Source: Craspedostauros australis (Eukaryota; Bacillariophyta; Bacillariophyceae; Mastogloiales; Achnanthaceae). From it: 64,000 nt of DNA. The notes below the pieces were generated by a model. The model did not search any database. It was given only the letters and a program-made list of their open reading frames with translations, and was not told where the DNA came from. A program made the position numbers and the translations under genes. Where the stretch lies: contig JAMXDE010000034.1 in the NCBI GenBank assembly GCA_026770025.1, forward strand, positions 248,001 to 312,000. The letters run 5' to 3'. This document shows, one piece after another, positions 1-9,990 of this stretch; the stretch's first letter is position 1; every line of letters starts with the position of its first letter.

Positions 1-753
1 CTCGATGGATTGTGGCACAGCATCATTCTACGCAATCATTGGTGCGGTGGCAATGTGCGTTCCTTCAGACATAGTACAGTTGGCCACACAGAGAACTCCT
101 ATCAATCGACACATCAGATGATGGCGTTGCTGTTGATGTTGTGGTGGAAATCATGAAACACATCCTACTTTGGTCAGCAGTTCGAAACCAGGAGTCCCGG
201 CTAAAACTGATATTCATTGAACGGACAAACGAACATGATGTAGGACCAACGTTGGATAACGTGCTATTTCACAATGTCCGATATGCGCACAACTGTTAAC
301 TAAAGTACGATCAATGTGTATTCAAAATCGGACAATACGGCATAATGTCCGAAATACGGTGCGATATCCCAACAATACCGCAACCTCCTTGTGGTCCTTC
401 TTTCTTGTTGTTGGTCGCACGCATTTTCGTGATGGATGGGAACAGAAAGATCCAAGCCACACGAACCAGACGCGTTTGATGAAGAGAAGGAGACAAACAC
501 AGGCAAACAAAAGGAGGAGACCATGCGAACAAGACAACAACACTCACCACTCAACCCCATACTCCAGCACATCGACAACAGAAATCGAATTGCCACTCAT
601 ATTCATCACGCAGTGCATGGTACTCATACTAATACAAGCTGTTGCAGACACACCATCGATATCTCTGCCTCATAGTAGATAGCTCAGACAACACACTTTC
701 TCGACAGCCAATCCAACGCCAAAAGACCACCAACCATCAACCATCCTCTCAAC
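1..753. other. Intergenic sequence upstream of the ankyrin-BTB gene
   Basis: I see no supported gene here. The short open frames on both strands overlap one another, have no recognisable domain and look like chance frames. The last hundred bases before 754 are A/C-rich and pyrimidine-rich, as in other 5' leaders of this window, and probably hold the promoter and leader of the next gene. Confidence 0.5.
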
Positions 754-1848
754 ATGCCGAATGTCACGAATGAACAACTCCTTGGTGCTGCCAAGGCAGG
801 CGACTTGTCAGTGTTGAAGGAATGGAAGAAGCAGAACAAGACGCAGAATGAAGGAGTTGATGTCAACAAGGTTACAGACGGGGCTGGTTCCACTCCCCTT
901 CATGAGGCATGCATTGAGGGCCACCTGGAGTGTGTGAAGTACCTCATCGAATCATGTGAGGCAAACATCAACTGCCAAAACAACTTTGGAAACACTCCCC
1001 TTCATCACGCATGCTCCAACGGCAAGCTGGAGTGTGTGAAGTACCTCATCGAATCATGTGAGGGCAACATCAACTGCCAAAGCAACTATGGAAACGCGCT
1101 CCTTCATGATGCATGCTACAATGGCCACCTGGAGACCGAACAACCGAAATGGCAGTTACAACAACATCTCAAGATCAGCATTGGAGAGGACCAGCACAGA
1201 TCCTTCCAAACCGAGAACAGGCCAGACACCATCTTCTTGTGTGGACAAGGAGACGACCAACAGTCAATCAAAGCAAACTCCGAAGTCCTCATGATCAATG
1301 TCCCCTCCGTTGAGACACTGATCGACAAAGGAATCCAACATCAGCACGCGAATGATGACACCGAAGACGACGCGGCCCCAATGCAAGTAACCATCCCTCT
1401 TCTCAACTTTCAACCAAAACACGTCCGATACGTCCTCCAATGCATCTACACAGGCGAGATATCCTTCAACAACAACACTCATGACTACGCTGGCGATGAT
1501 GCCTCTCACCAGCCAACTCCCACCCTCACTGGACAGGATGATCTGCACCAGCTGATCCTTGTGGCCAACGAGTTCGGCTTCTGGCGACTCAAGCTTGTTC
1601 TTGAAGTGGAGTTGGCTCGAAAGCATCTCACAGAGGACACCATGATAGATGTGTTGATATTCGCCAATCAACACAACTGTGTGGTGTTGAAGGATACCGC
1701 AATGAGAATGGCAGCTGAAAGTGAGAAAGATATCTTCACTCATCCAGATTTCGGCAAACTAATTCCACAGCCCCAACTGATGAGGGAGATCCACGTGTTT
1801 TGCAGTGGGAGAGCCGAGAGTGATAGTACTGATGATGAGTACAAATAA
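754..1848 (+). CDS. Ankyrin-repeat BTB/POZ-like protein
   Basis: The 364-residue product starts at an ATG after a short A/C-rich leader and has no intron. Residues about 43-129 carry ankyrin repeats with the GxTPLHxAC..GxLECVKYLIES pattern. Two are full and nearly identical in DNA (34-residue spacing); a third stops after one helix and runs into unrelated sequence (NGHLE then TEQPK). Residues about 157-295 look like a divergent BTB/POZ fold: DTIFLC, a hydrophobic stretch with VRYVLQCIYTGEISF, then helices with ANEFGFWRLK. Ankyrin plus BTB proteins typically act as protein-binding adaptors, often for Cullin-3 ubiquitin ligases; that role is inferred. The tail is acidic (DSTDDEYK). The copia element is inserted 124 bp beyond the stop codon. 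Confidence 0.8.
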   Translation: MPNVTNEQLLGAAKAGDLSVLKEWKKQNKTQNEGVDVNKVTDGAGSTPLHEACIEGHLECVKYLIESCEANINCQNNFGNTPLHHACSNGKLECVKYLIESCEGNINCQSNYGNALLHDACYNGHLETEQPKWQLQQHLKISIGEDQHRSFQTENRPDTIFLCGQGDDQQSIKANSEVLMINVPSVETLIDKGIQHQHANDDTEDDAAPMQVTIPLLNFQPKHVRYVLQCIYTGEISFNNNTHDYAGDDASHQPTPTLTGQDDLHQLILVANEFGFWRLKLVLEVELARKHLTEDTMIDVLIFANQHNCVVLKDTAMRMAAESEKDIFTHPDFGKLIPQPQLMREIHVFCSGRAESDSTDDEYK

Positions 1849-1967
1849 AACAAAAATAAAAACAAGAAACGCAAAGATTAAACCCTCTTATGAGGCTGCG
1901 CCGATGGCGCTTTTCTCCGCCTCCTTTCAACTTCGCGCCTGGCGCGAAGGGAGCACGGAATCTGTGT

Positions 1968-1972
1968 GTTGT
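1968..1972. repeat. Target-site duplication GTTGT, left copy
   Basis: The five bases GTTGT abut the left LTR and recur directly after the right LTR at 11223-11227. This fixes both LTR borders and shows that the element was inserted by a retroviral-type integrase. Confidence 0.85.
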
Positions 1973-2726
1973 AGTTGGATTTTCGTGTGCTGTTGTGACA
2001 CGATCCGGAAGGGATGGCCTAGCTGACTGCCAGATTCAAAGAATCTGATGGTGAAGTCAACGTGTGGCGACCGTCTGGAGATTAGTAGTATGTGACAATG
2101 GAGTAGATTAGTGTTGTAGTGCTGATCTTGAGTTGTGCTATTAGTTATTTGAATAGTCTGCATTGTGAGTTGATCAGTTTGAGATGTAGGATGAAGAAAC
2201 GATAGTCGGTCTGAATGGTGCGGCTCTGCACTGACCTTCAGAGGTTCAGTGCTGAAGGCGGACGGGTCCTCTCTTTCTCTCTTTCTCCAGTATCTCATCG
2301 TAGTCGTTCTACGTTCGAGTACTAAGCCTTGACACCTTGATTGAGGTTTTGGGATCGAGAACACAGGTTGTCAGGCCGCAGGAATTGATGTAAGATTCCC
2401 TGCGTGTGTTGAAGCAGGAAGGATCTCTTGGCTGTTGTCATGCAAGGTTGTCAGGTTGTTTAGCTGACAACGGAATTCATGTTGGCTGCATTACAATAGT
2501 TCAGGAGAGCACATAGTTCCCAGGGTATCTTGATCCCATTGACTTCGGATAGTGTTTGAGTCAGTGGTGATTCATGAATGAGTGTGGGAGAAGGAGGGAA
2601 AAGAGCGATTGTTCCGTATTTGTTGGTGGGAGGTTTCGCGCCAAAATTTCGCGCCAAAATAATTTCAAGGTGCGACAAGGAACACACTGAGTGAAAAGTA
2701 GCCCGTTCTTTAGATGAACTTCAACT
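1973..2726 (-). repeat. 3' LTR of the copia element
   Basis: This 754-bp repeat is the downstream LTR because the element is read on the minus strand. It begins (minus strand) AGTTGAAGTTCATC and ends in CCAACT. It would supply the polyadenylation signal of the genomic RNA. Its 5' part contains two E2F-like motifs described separately. Confidence 0.92.
2634..2655. promoter_or_regulatory. Paired E2F-like sites in the LTR (left copy)
   Basis: TTTCGCGCC occurs twice in tandem (2634-2642 and 2647-2655), each followed by AAAA. TTTCGCGC fits the E2F/DP consensus TTTSSCGC, and with the following AAA each site is nearly palindromic. They lie about 70-90 bases from the start of U3, where a promoter element would sit. 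The identical pair in the other LTR is at 11130-11151. Binding is not shown by the sequence. Confidence 0.45.
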
Positions 2727-2737
2727 CTCCCTCTCAG
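2727..2737 (-). other. Polypurine tract of the copia element
   Basis: Read on the minus strand the bases are CTGAGAGGGAG, directly abutting the start of the 3' LTR. A purine tract here primes plus-strand DNA synthesis in LTR elements; position and composition both fit. Confidence 0.75.
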
Positions 2738-2805
2738 TGTTGAGTCGCAGTGAAAACGTGACATCGGTGAAAACTTCATCCGTGGTTGGTGTATGAATGT
2801 TTCTC

Positions 2806-5800
2806 TTACCATCCCATGATTTGGAATCGCAAGTACCGGAAGGTCTGGACGATTGATCCCTTGGTGAAGACATCGGCCAGCTGCTCGCCTGTCGGGATGT
2901 GTTGTACACAGATGAACCCAGCCTTGACCCAATACCAGAAGAAGTGCCACTTGGTGAGGAAGTGTTTGGTTCGAGCCGTGGGTTGATGATTGGTGGCGAG
3001 TGAGATGCATGCCTCGTTGTCTTCGAAGACAGTGCACTGAAGGTTTGTGTGCAAGGGCATGTCTGTGCCAGCGTTGTCAATGACCTGGCGGATGAGCTGT
3101 TGAATCGGGATGAGGGTGCGCATTGCGAGGGAAAGCGCAGCGTACTCAGCCTCCATTGTTGAGAGCGCGATCTCCGTTTGAAGCTTGGACTTCCAGATGA
3201 GCGGACATCCTCCCAGTTTGATGAGGTATCCGGTACGCGACTTGACCGCTGTGCGATCCTGGTTGGGCTCTTGTCTGTAGAGTCCTGCGAAGTCGGAGTC
3301 AACGAAGCACGTGAGGTCCAGTTGTCCAGTCGGGCGTATGATGGTGCCCTTGTCCTGCGTGGTCTTCAAGTATCGCATAATTCGCTTAATCGCTTTTGCG
3401 TGTGAGCGACGAGGGTCGCTTCCGAAGCGAGCGACTTGGGAGACAGCGAATGCGAGGTCTGGACGTGTGTTGGTAGTAAGGTAGAGTAGCATGCCCACCA
3501 CGGAGCGGTAGTTCCAATTTTCATCCATGGGTGGCTCATGCTCGTTCCTGCCAAGTGCGGTTTGGGCCGCGAGTGTGTCGGCTCCGCCGCATTCCATCAT
3601 GCCTGTCGCCGCGAGCACCTTTTGAATGAGCCCTGGCTGCCGCAAGTGGATGTAGTCGGCTTGTGGGTCACGGTTGACTTCGATGCCGAGGAACTCGTTG
3701 AAGCTTCCTTCTTGGGTGAGTTCGAATCCTCGGTTTCGCATTGAGCGGATGAAGTCGTCTGCGAATTTCTTGGTCTTGGATGCGATGCCGGCGTCATCGA
3801 CGTAGAGCACTATCATGATGCCTTCGCGGATGAAGAGGCACTGCTCCTGGTCGCAGGCCGTGAATCCTTTGGCAAGGAGAGCTCGAATGAGGTGTTCGTA
3901 CCACAGGCGAGGGGCGATGGTGAGGCCGTATAGGCTCTTTCTGAGGACAAGGCAGGTGTTCGACCCCTTGCTTGACTTGAATCCTCGTGGTAGATGGAGG
4001 AACACCGGCTTGTGAATCTCTGCTTGGACGAAGGCGTTGGTGAAGTCGATTGATGTTGTGACCCATCCCAGAACGATGGATGTGATCAGGAAGATGCGGA
4101 CGGAGGACCATGCCACGACTAGCGCATAAGTCGAAGCATCTTCGAGGATGAGATCGCCGCGGCAGCACCATCGACCCTTGTACTTCTTGATTGTACCGTC
4201 GGGGAGGCGTTTGCGGCGGAAGACCCACGTACCTGGGTAGATTCTTTCTCCATAGGGCACGGTGTTCTTGTCGACTTCCTCCCATGTACCCTTCTCGGTG
4301 AGATCTTGGATTTCTTTGTTCGCCGCTTGCATCCATGCGTCTCTATTGTCATCGCGGATGGCCTCGTCGAAGGAGAGTGTGTCTGGGTCGGAGGTCGAAG
4401 CCTTGTACACTGCCGTTCGCTCAGAAATGTCGAGGTCGGCGCCTGTAGCGAAGTAGCTCATGAGTTGCCAGTCAACATAAGCTGGGAAGTTGGTGGCATC
4501 TGGCTGTGGCTCGATGATGTTCACTGAGTATGCGTGTTGTTCGATGTTGGCCCAATCCTTCTGTGGGATGCAGTTGTTAGTGTCGAGAATGTAGCTCGGG
4601 TCAACTGTTAGGGTGCTTTGGAGGATGGCTTGATAGTCAGTCTCGCGCGTGTTGGGTATGTGATGAACCGGCTCGGTGCCTCCTTCTTGCACTCCGAGGT
4701 TGAATTGCTGAACTTCGAACTTGCTGGGTTGCTGCCATGGTCCTGGGCGAATGGTGCTTGTTTGATGTCGCAAGGATTCGAACGCCAGCCGGTAGTCGTG
4801 GCTCTGTCCGATTGCATTCCAGATGGAGAGGAACTTTGCCTTGAACATTGTTGCTCCGAGCCCGCATTCTGGAGGAGTGTGTCCTTCGTTCATTAGCGTT
4901 TCGAGGTCGTCGGATTTGGCTGGATCACGAAGAGAGCTTGCAGCGAAGTCGAGCGCATCGAAGTGTGGAGTCATGGTTCCTGTGAGCATGTATTTGCTCA
5001 TAATCCCGAGGAACTTGCGCACAGCGTAGACTGTCACTTCGTTCTGTTGTTCCTCGAAGAGGAATTCGCACTCGCGATCCTCCATGATGTGGAGCTCCAT
5101 GTCCAGGAAGAAGTCTTCGTATAGATCTGTTACGTTGAATGGGGCGTCCTCCGTCATGTCCGTTGGTTCCGGTTGCCACCAATCAACCACGTTCGCTTGA
5201 AACTCCTCAGGCTCCATTCTTGGTAGATCGTTGACTGAAGCTTGTGGATTGAGAGTTCGGTAGCGTTGGCGCAGTTGGCGCAGTAAGTATAGTGAGTTGA
5301 GCTTGAAATCGTGGAGGTAGATGGAGAGAGGATCACTGCCGTTACGTTGTAGAAATTCAATTGTGTTGAGGCAATCGATGACAGCTCGTGAGAATACGTG
5401 AATTGGATACGAATCTGGATGTATGTCAGATGTGGCGTCGTCTGATTCAATTTCTTCTTCAGCGGCCGTCGCAACACAAAGGTGGTACTCATCACAATCG
5501 TCGTCTTCAAGCCACGCTGCCTTGCCTCCAAGACGTCCATAGGTGAATCGACGTGGTTCTTTGCGAATCCTGGTACTTGGTTCTCGTTTGGGCAAGATCG
5601 TGGATGTTGGTGAAATTGGTGATGAGGTCGTGGTCTCTGGTACATTTGATGTTGGCATAGAGGACACGGGTTGAAGTTGTGATTGAGCTGACTGATCTTT
5701 CTTCAGCGGATCAGGGAGCTGGTCGGAAGGTTCCCATTGCGGTTCTTGTGAAGCGGAGCCCTCTTGGAGTTCCTTGCCTTCACTTGCTGCAGGGGGATAG

Positions 5801-8800
5801 CTGAAGTCTCCCTCTGTCGAAGACAGTGGTTGGTTCACTCCCTCTGAAGCTGACATTGGAGGGGCGAGGTCATCATTGATGAAGCCTGCGTCTGTTTGCA
5901 TCATTGGTTTCCGCTTTGGAGCAGGTTGTTCTGGTACCTCTGCACCTTGATTGTCAGCGGATGGAAAGGGGATGTGAGGCGAAGTTGGAATGTTTGGTTC
6001 GATCGCATCGTTTCGCTTCAATCGACTATGGTCTATGAGGTCGGAGTTGAGAGTTTCTTCCTGTTCCATAGCCTCTACATCGTCGTCATCAAATGGATAC
6101 TGAAAGGTTGTATCACCAAACATACGTGTCCACTCTTCTGATTGGTAGTTCGGCAGGTGTTTGGGATCAGTTGCTATAGTAGCGAACCAATCGTCGAACA
6201 CTACATGAAACTGAGGTGTGATGGATCCTGTTCGTGGTGAGAGCACCAAGGGCACTGTCGAAGCGTGCTTTGTTGAGAGACCCACGTTGACGTATCGCTC
6301 TCCTCTTGGTTCCCATCGAGGTATCTTGCGTCCATCTGCGAGTGCTTTGTTGAGCACATACACAGGGCTGCCCCACACATGTAGATTGTGGAGCTGTTTG
6401 AGTGGAAGTCGGACACGAGAGAGAACATCGTATGGGGTTAGTCCTGTTGCTGGATTGGGCACACGGTTGTAAATGTAAGCTGCGTGTACCACTGCCATAG
6501 GCCATAGCTGTGCATCAAACATGTCAGGCCAATGAATACTTTGGTACATCATCATTGTTCGGGCCATCGACACGATGGTGCGGATGCTTCGCTCTGCTAT
6601 GCCGTTGTGATGGTGGGCTCCGACTCCGGCGAATCGATGGACTTGATGGAAGGCTTCGAGGTGTCGAGTGTACTCGGGTGAAGTAAAGGTGGTTGCGTTG
6701 TCTGATAGGTAAGAGCGCACGGGCACGCCGACATCGCGACACATTAGCTCAAATCGCTCCTTGGCTTCTAGAGTAGCGTGTGTAGTCAGCGCTGCTACTG
6801 GTTCCACGTGAATGTAGCTTGATGCGTGGTCAACGAAGATAGCTCCGCCCTTATACATATCAATTGGGTCTCCTTTTCCTCTTCCTGTAAAGAGGCGGCC
6901 CGGTGTTCGTCCGACGAAGTGGTCTACTGACACTTGTTGGCCTGGGAACAGGTGGTCGGTCCGCAACACACCTTGTTTGTCACGCACGACATGTTGAGTT
7001 ATACCTGGCGAAGGGCGCCGGTGCAACTTTCCAAACTGGCATGCGGCGCAAAGAGGGAGGTCGGTGACTTTGGCGGCTGCGGTGTGCATTTTTCGGGATG
7101 CTTCGGACCCTGTGAGAACACCTGAACGTAGAAGGAATTTCACTCTGTTGAAGGATAAGTGCCCGAGGCGGTAGTGCCAGCGGAGAAGCTCCTTTTGCGG
7201 TTGAGTGATGTTGACGTTGTGGTCTGACACGGTTGACACAATTGACGAGAGCGCTGTTGGTAGGTCGTGGATGTTGTCCGAGTTGTAGCCAACTGAAGTT
7301 GGTAGTTTCGTTGACTTCTTGTAGTTGGCGACAACAGCGCTGCGACCCTCGTGCCCGTCCAATCCGCTCAATTTGCATGAAGAATTGTCAAAGACGATTG
7401 TTTCTCCAGGGTATTCTTCGAGGAGACTCGAAGTGCTGATGAGCTTCACTTTGGACAAGGGTACATAGAAGGCGGGCAATCGTAATTTGCGTGGGCTTCC
7501 ACGCACATCGAGCACATGCCATTCTACCGTCCCCAACGCATTCACTTGGATTTTCTTGAGGAATCCACTCAGAAAGGTTGGTTTTGGTGGAAGACTTGGA
7601 GTAGTGCAGAAGTCGTCGAGGTCATTCGTGACAGAGATAGAAGCTCCACTGTCCCACACCAATTCGAATGGAGCGTTGGGAGAGAGACAGTTTTCTGCCT
7701 TCTGTGGAGATGCAAAAGCGTGACGATTAGTAAAGAAGGAGGCGAGGCCTTGCAGAGAAAGAAGTGCAGGAGCGTCAGTATCACAGGGTTGAGTCTGACT
7801 TTTGCCGCAAGCCAAGTCAATGCCGAGCTTGGGGTAAATGTTCCAGAGATTTGGTGAGAGGGTTGATGTGCGACTTCGTGTACGTGTGATTGGATTTTGC
7901 GAATTGTTTTGTTTCGCGCCATATTTGGGGTACTCCAACGGTGTTTTGGGCTTATTCCAATGGTGACGTTTTTGGTTGCGCTTGCGAGTTTTGGTCCGAG
8001 CAGGGCGATGTTCTGATTGCGCGTTCCGTGGCGGACTAGTATTGAGAGCTCGCATTGGCACGGGATCAGTTGTCTTACTGTTCTCTGTCATCGCGTCGTA
8101 GAGAGTGCGCTTCACAGGTTCATTGAAGTGGATGGGGCGGCGAATGTTGCTCTTGGACTTGGTTCGAGTCATTGTTTGAGTGGTGTTGACAGCTCTGTTG
8201 GGGCTGTATCTTCGTGGCACGTTTGAGTGAAGGAGGAGCAGCGTGATGGCGATTATCATCCAGGCGTTAGTAGCCGTGACGTACCACCCGTGCTCGACTC
8301 CGAGAGTGTAGACTTGGAGGCTCACGAAAGAAAGGATTGATCCGATCACACAGCTGAGGTAGTTGAAGGAGGTGAGGAGGTTCCACACAAACGACCACCA
8401 CTCCTTCTCGTCTTGACTGGTGGTAGCTGTTAAGCAGGTCCAAGCAGCCATGTCAACGACGAGATGGTCAGGCTTGGCGTTTTTGTTACCTTTACCTTTC
8501 GGTTTGAAGTTGTCTTGATGGCTTTCGGTGTTATGCGAAAGACGCCAACGACGACACTTGGCGCACCACATGAACGTCTTGTCGTAGACAAGCTTGCGCT
8601 GTGGTTCACCCGCTTTGGGTGGCGTGGATGCCCAACCTTGGTTCGGTTTTCGATTGCCGTTGTTGTTGTTGGGCTTCTTTGGTTGATTCTTCTTCTTCGC
8701 GTTGTTCCTTCCGAAACCCTTGTGTTGCTCAAGGATGTTGGCCTTTGGATGCTTGGCTACGTTGTTGAAGTACGATTGCCTGGGGACGTTTCGGTCCTTG

Positions 8801-9990
8801 ACGCGTCTAATGGCGTGCCAACGATCTCCTCGTACTTCGTTGTCGTACGAAGCCTGCGCTTTGTTGCAGATTGCCATCCAGGTGAGCTCCTTGGCTGCGA
8901 GCTTTGGAAGCGCTTCTTGGTACGTGAATATGGGGAGACGCTTGAGGATTATCTCAAGATCATCCTTCATCACATTAAGGGGACGTCGGTATTGTTCACC
9001 GGAAAGGAACTTGCCGCCTGCCTGAAGGAAGGCGTCGAGGATGTTGCAGAGCAGATGGAGGTCGAAGCGACCAGCGTCATCAAGGCTCTTGCAGAGGGCG
9101 CGAAGCTTGACAGCCATGTCTCCGACGTTTTCACCAGCGAACTGAGAGCAGTCGACTTGACGGATGTCCTTGGCGATCTTGTCTTGCTCGTCCAACGAGT
9201 TGGCGGTGATGCTATTCATGAATTCGATGAAGAGGGTTAGGAAGTGGCTGTGATACTTCCTTTCGATTCGGTTCATGAGCTGATCTTCAAGAACTGGGTC
9301 AAGGCTGTTGAGGAAGAACGCGGCGGCTGCCCAGTTGTTTTGGACGTCGTAGTCGTCCCACTTTTCGTGGTACGCTTCGAAATGCCTCATTGAGTCTTCA
9401 AGGGTGAAGGAGGCAGGTGAGTCGAGGACACATACCATTGTTGGGGTTGCAGCGTCATCGGCAATATATGCCATGGTTAAGAGTCCCGTCTTGCTCATAT
9501 GGTTGTGGTCCATCCGAATGAATTGCTGGATGTTGCCGCCTTTCTTGAACTTGTCGGTCAATCCAGTTTCGCGCTTGGCTTGGTTCGCAGAGTCGGCTCC
9601 GTTGTGGAGGATTCTCTGCTGCTGGGCGTGGGTCCATCTAGTTTGGGATCCTTCCTTGAGGCCAGTCCACTCCACGTTTGGTTCGCCTGCTGTCCAGGGT
9701 ACCCAGTTGCGGCCTTGCTGGTTCATTCCACCCATGATGGGAACGATTGGCTTGGTGGTGAGGTCTTCGTCGTCGTCGTCGCTGTCGTCTTCCGGACGCT
9801 TGCCTCCTTTCGGCTTGGGGTCCGTGATGGCGTCAGCTGCGGCTTGAGAGACGGCTGCTGCCATGTTCGCTGCTTCAGCGTTGGCTTCGGCTGTTAACGT
9901 TGCCTCTTGGAGGCGAAGGTTTTCAGTCCGAATGGTCTCGAGCTGTGCTTGCAGCTCTTCCAACGTTGGGTTGGGTTCCCCTTCCGCCAT
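2806..9990 (-). CDS. Copia Gag-Pol polyprotein
   Basis: One uninterrupted 2,394-residue frame encodes Gag and Pol without a stop or frameshift between them. The Gag part (to about residue 500) is alanine-rich at its start and ends in a Cys/His cluster (CAKC..HNTESH, about 473-487) that differs from the usual CCHC knuckle. Two strongly hydrophobic stretches follow at about 530-589. The protease has VWDSGAS (about 779), then a GAG-pre-integrase segment with an HxxxH..CxxC zinc site, then the integrase core starting near DHFVG (about 1020) with SDNATTF and AERSIRT. A long acidic, proline-rich linker precedes the reverse transcriptase (about 1870-2110, YVDD near 2062), and RNase H (STMEAEYAAL near 2280) ends the protein. 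It would copy and integrate the element. All catalytic motifs appear intact. Confidence 0.95.
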   Translation of the reverse strand: MAEGEPNPTLEELQAQLETIRTENLRLQEATLTAEANAEAANMAAAVSQAAADAITDPKPKGGKRPEDDSDDDDEDLTTKPIVPIMGGMNQQGRNWVPWTAGEPNVEWTGLKEGSQTRWTHAQQQRILHNGADSANQAKRETGLTDKFKKGGNIQQFIRMDHNHMSKTGLLTMAYIADDAATPTMVCVLDSPASFTLEDSMRHFEAYHEKWDDYDVQNNWAAAAFFLNSLDPVLEDQLMNRIERKYHSHFLTLFIEFMNSITANSLDEQDKIAKDIRQVDCSQFAGENVGDMAVKLRALCKSLDDAGRFDLHLLCNILDAFLQAGGKFLSGEQYRRPLNVMKDDLEIILKRLPIFTYQEALPKLAAKELTWMAICNKAQASYDNEVRGDRWHAIRRVKDRNVPRQSYFNNVAKHPKANILEQHKGFGRNNAKKKNQPKKPNNNNGNRKPNQGWASTPPKAGEPQRKLVYDKTFMWCAKCRRWRLSHNTESHQDNFKPKGKGNKNAKPDHLVVDMAAWTCLTATTSQDEKEWWSFVWNLLTSFNYLSCVIGSILSFVSLQVYTLGVEHGWYVTATNAWMIIAITLLLLHSNVPRRYSPNRAVNTTQTMTRTKSKSNIRRPIHFNEPVKRTLYDAMTENSKTTDPVPMRALNTSPPRNAQSEHRPARTKTRKRNQKRHHWNKPKTPLEYPKYGAKQNNSQNPITRTRSRTSTLSPNLWNIYPKLGIDLACGKSQTQPCDTDAPALLSLQGLASFFTNRHAFASPQKAENCLSPNAPFELVWDSGASISVTNDLDDFCTTPSLPPKPTFLSGFLKKIQVNALGTVEWHVLDVRGSPRKLRLPAFYVPLSKVKLISTSSLLEEYPGETIVFDNSSCKLSGLDGHEGRSAVVANYKKSTKLPTSVGYNSDNIHDLPTALSSIVSTVSDHNVNITQPQKELLRWHYRLGHLSFNRVKFLLRSGVLTGSEASRKMHTAAAKVTDLPLCAACQFGKLHRRPSPGITQHVVRDKQGVLRTDHLFPGQQVSVDHFVGRTPGRLFTGRGKGDPIDMYKGGAIFVDHASSYIHVEPVAALTTHATLEAKERFELMCRDVGVPVRSYLSDNATTFTSPEYTRHLEAFHQVHRFAGVGAHHHNGIAERSIRTIVSMARTMMMYQSIHWPDMFDAQLWPMAVVHAAYIYNRVPNPATGLTPYDVLSRVRLPLKQLHNLHVWGSPVYVLNKALADGRKIPRWEPRGERYVNVGLSTKHASTVPLVLSPRTGSITPQFHVVFDDWFATIATDPKHLPNYQSEEWTRMFGDTTFQYPFDDDDVEAMEQEETLNSDLIDHSRLKRNDAIEPNIPTSPHIPFPSADNQGAEVPEQPAPKRKPMMQTDAGFINDDLAPPMSASEGVNQPLSSTEGDFSYPPAASEGKELQEGSASQEPQWEPSDQLPDPLKKDQSAQSQLQPVSSMPTSNVPETTTSSPISPTSTILPKREPSTRIRKEPRRFTYGRLGGKAAWLEDDDCDEYHLCVATAAEEEIESDDATSDIHPDSYPIHVFSRAVIDCLNTIEFLQRNGSDPLSIYLHDFKLNSLYLLRQLRQRYRTLNPQASVNDLPRMEPEEFQANVVDWWQPEPTDMTEDAPFNVTDLYEDFFLDMELHIMEDRECEFLFEEQQNEVTVYAVRKFLGIMSKYMLTGTMTPHFDALDFAASSLRDPAKSDDLETLMNEGHTPPECGLGATMFKAKFLSIWNAIGQSHDYRLAFESLRHQTSTIRPGPWQQPSKFEVQQFNLGVQEGGTEPVHHIPNTRETDYQAILQSTLTVDPSYILDTNNCIPQKDWANIEQHAYSVNIIEPQPDATNFPAYVDWQLMSYFATGADLDISERTAVYKASTSDPDTLSFDEAIRDDNRDAWMQAANKEIQDLTEKGTWEEVDKNTVPYGERIYPGTWVFRRKRLPDGTIKKYKGRWCCRGDLILEDASTYALVVAWSSVRIFLITSIVLGWVTTSIDFTNAFVQAEIHKPVFLHLPRGFKSSKGSNTCLVLRKSLYGLTIAPRLWYEHLIRALLAKGFTACDQEQCLFIREGIMIVLYVDDAGIASKTKKFADDFIRSMRNRGFELTQEGSFNEFLGIEVNRDPQADYIHLRQPGLIQKVLAATGMMECGGADTLAAQTALGRNEHEPPMDENWNYRSVVGMLLYLTTNTRPDLAFAVSQVARFGSDPRRSHAKAIKRIMRYLKTTQDKGTIIRPTGQLDLTCFVDSDFAGLYRQEPNQDRTAVKSRTGYLIKLGGCPLIWKSKLQTEIALSTMEAEYAALSLAMRTLIPIQQLIRQVIDNAGTDMPLHTNLQCTVFEDNEACISLATNHQPTARTKHFLTKWHFFWYWVKAGFICVQHIPTGEQLADVFTKGSIVQTFRYLRFQIMGW
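8222..8400 (-). other. Hydrophobic, possibly membrane-spanning segment inside Gag-Pol
   Basis: Residues about 530-589 of the polyprotein contain two stretches rich in L, I, V, F and W: one around FNYLSCVIGSILSFVSL and one around AWMIIAITLLLL, separated by a short polar loop. Copia Gag-Pol proteins normally lack such segments between the nucleocapsid region and protease. The segment is in frame and not a cloning artefact visible in the sequence. Function unknown. Confidence 0.6.

Noticed and set aside
8464-9240. A 258-residue plus-strand frame
   Set aside because: It is antisense to the Gag region of the copia element and has no domain of its own.
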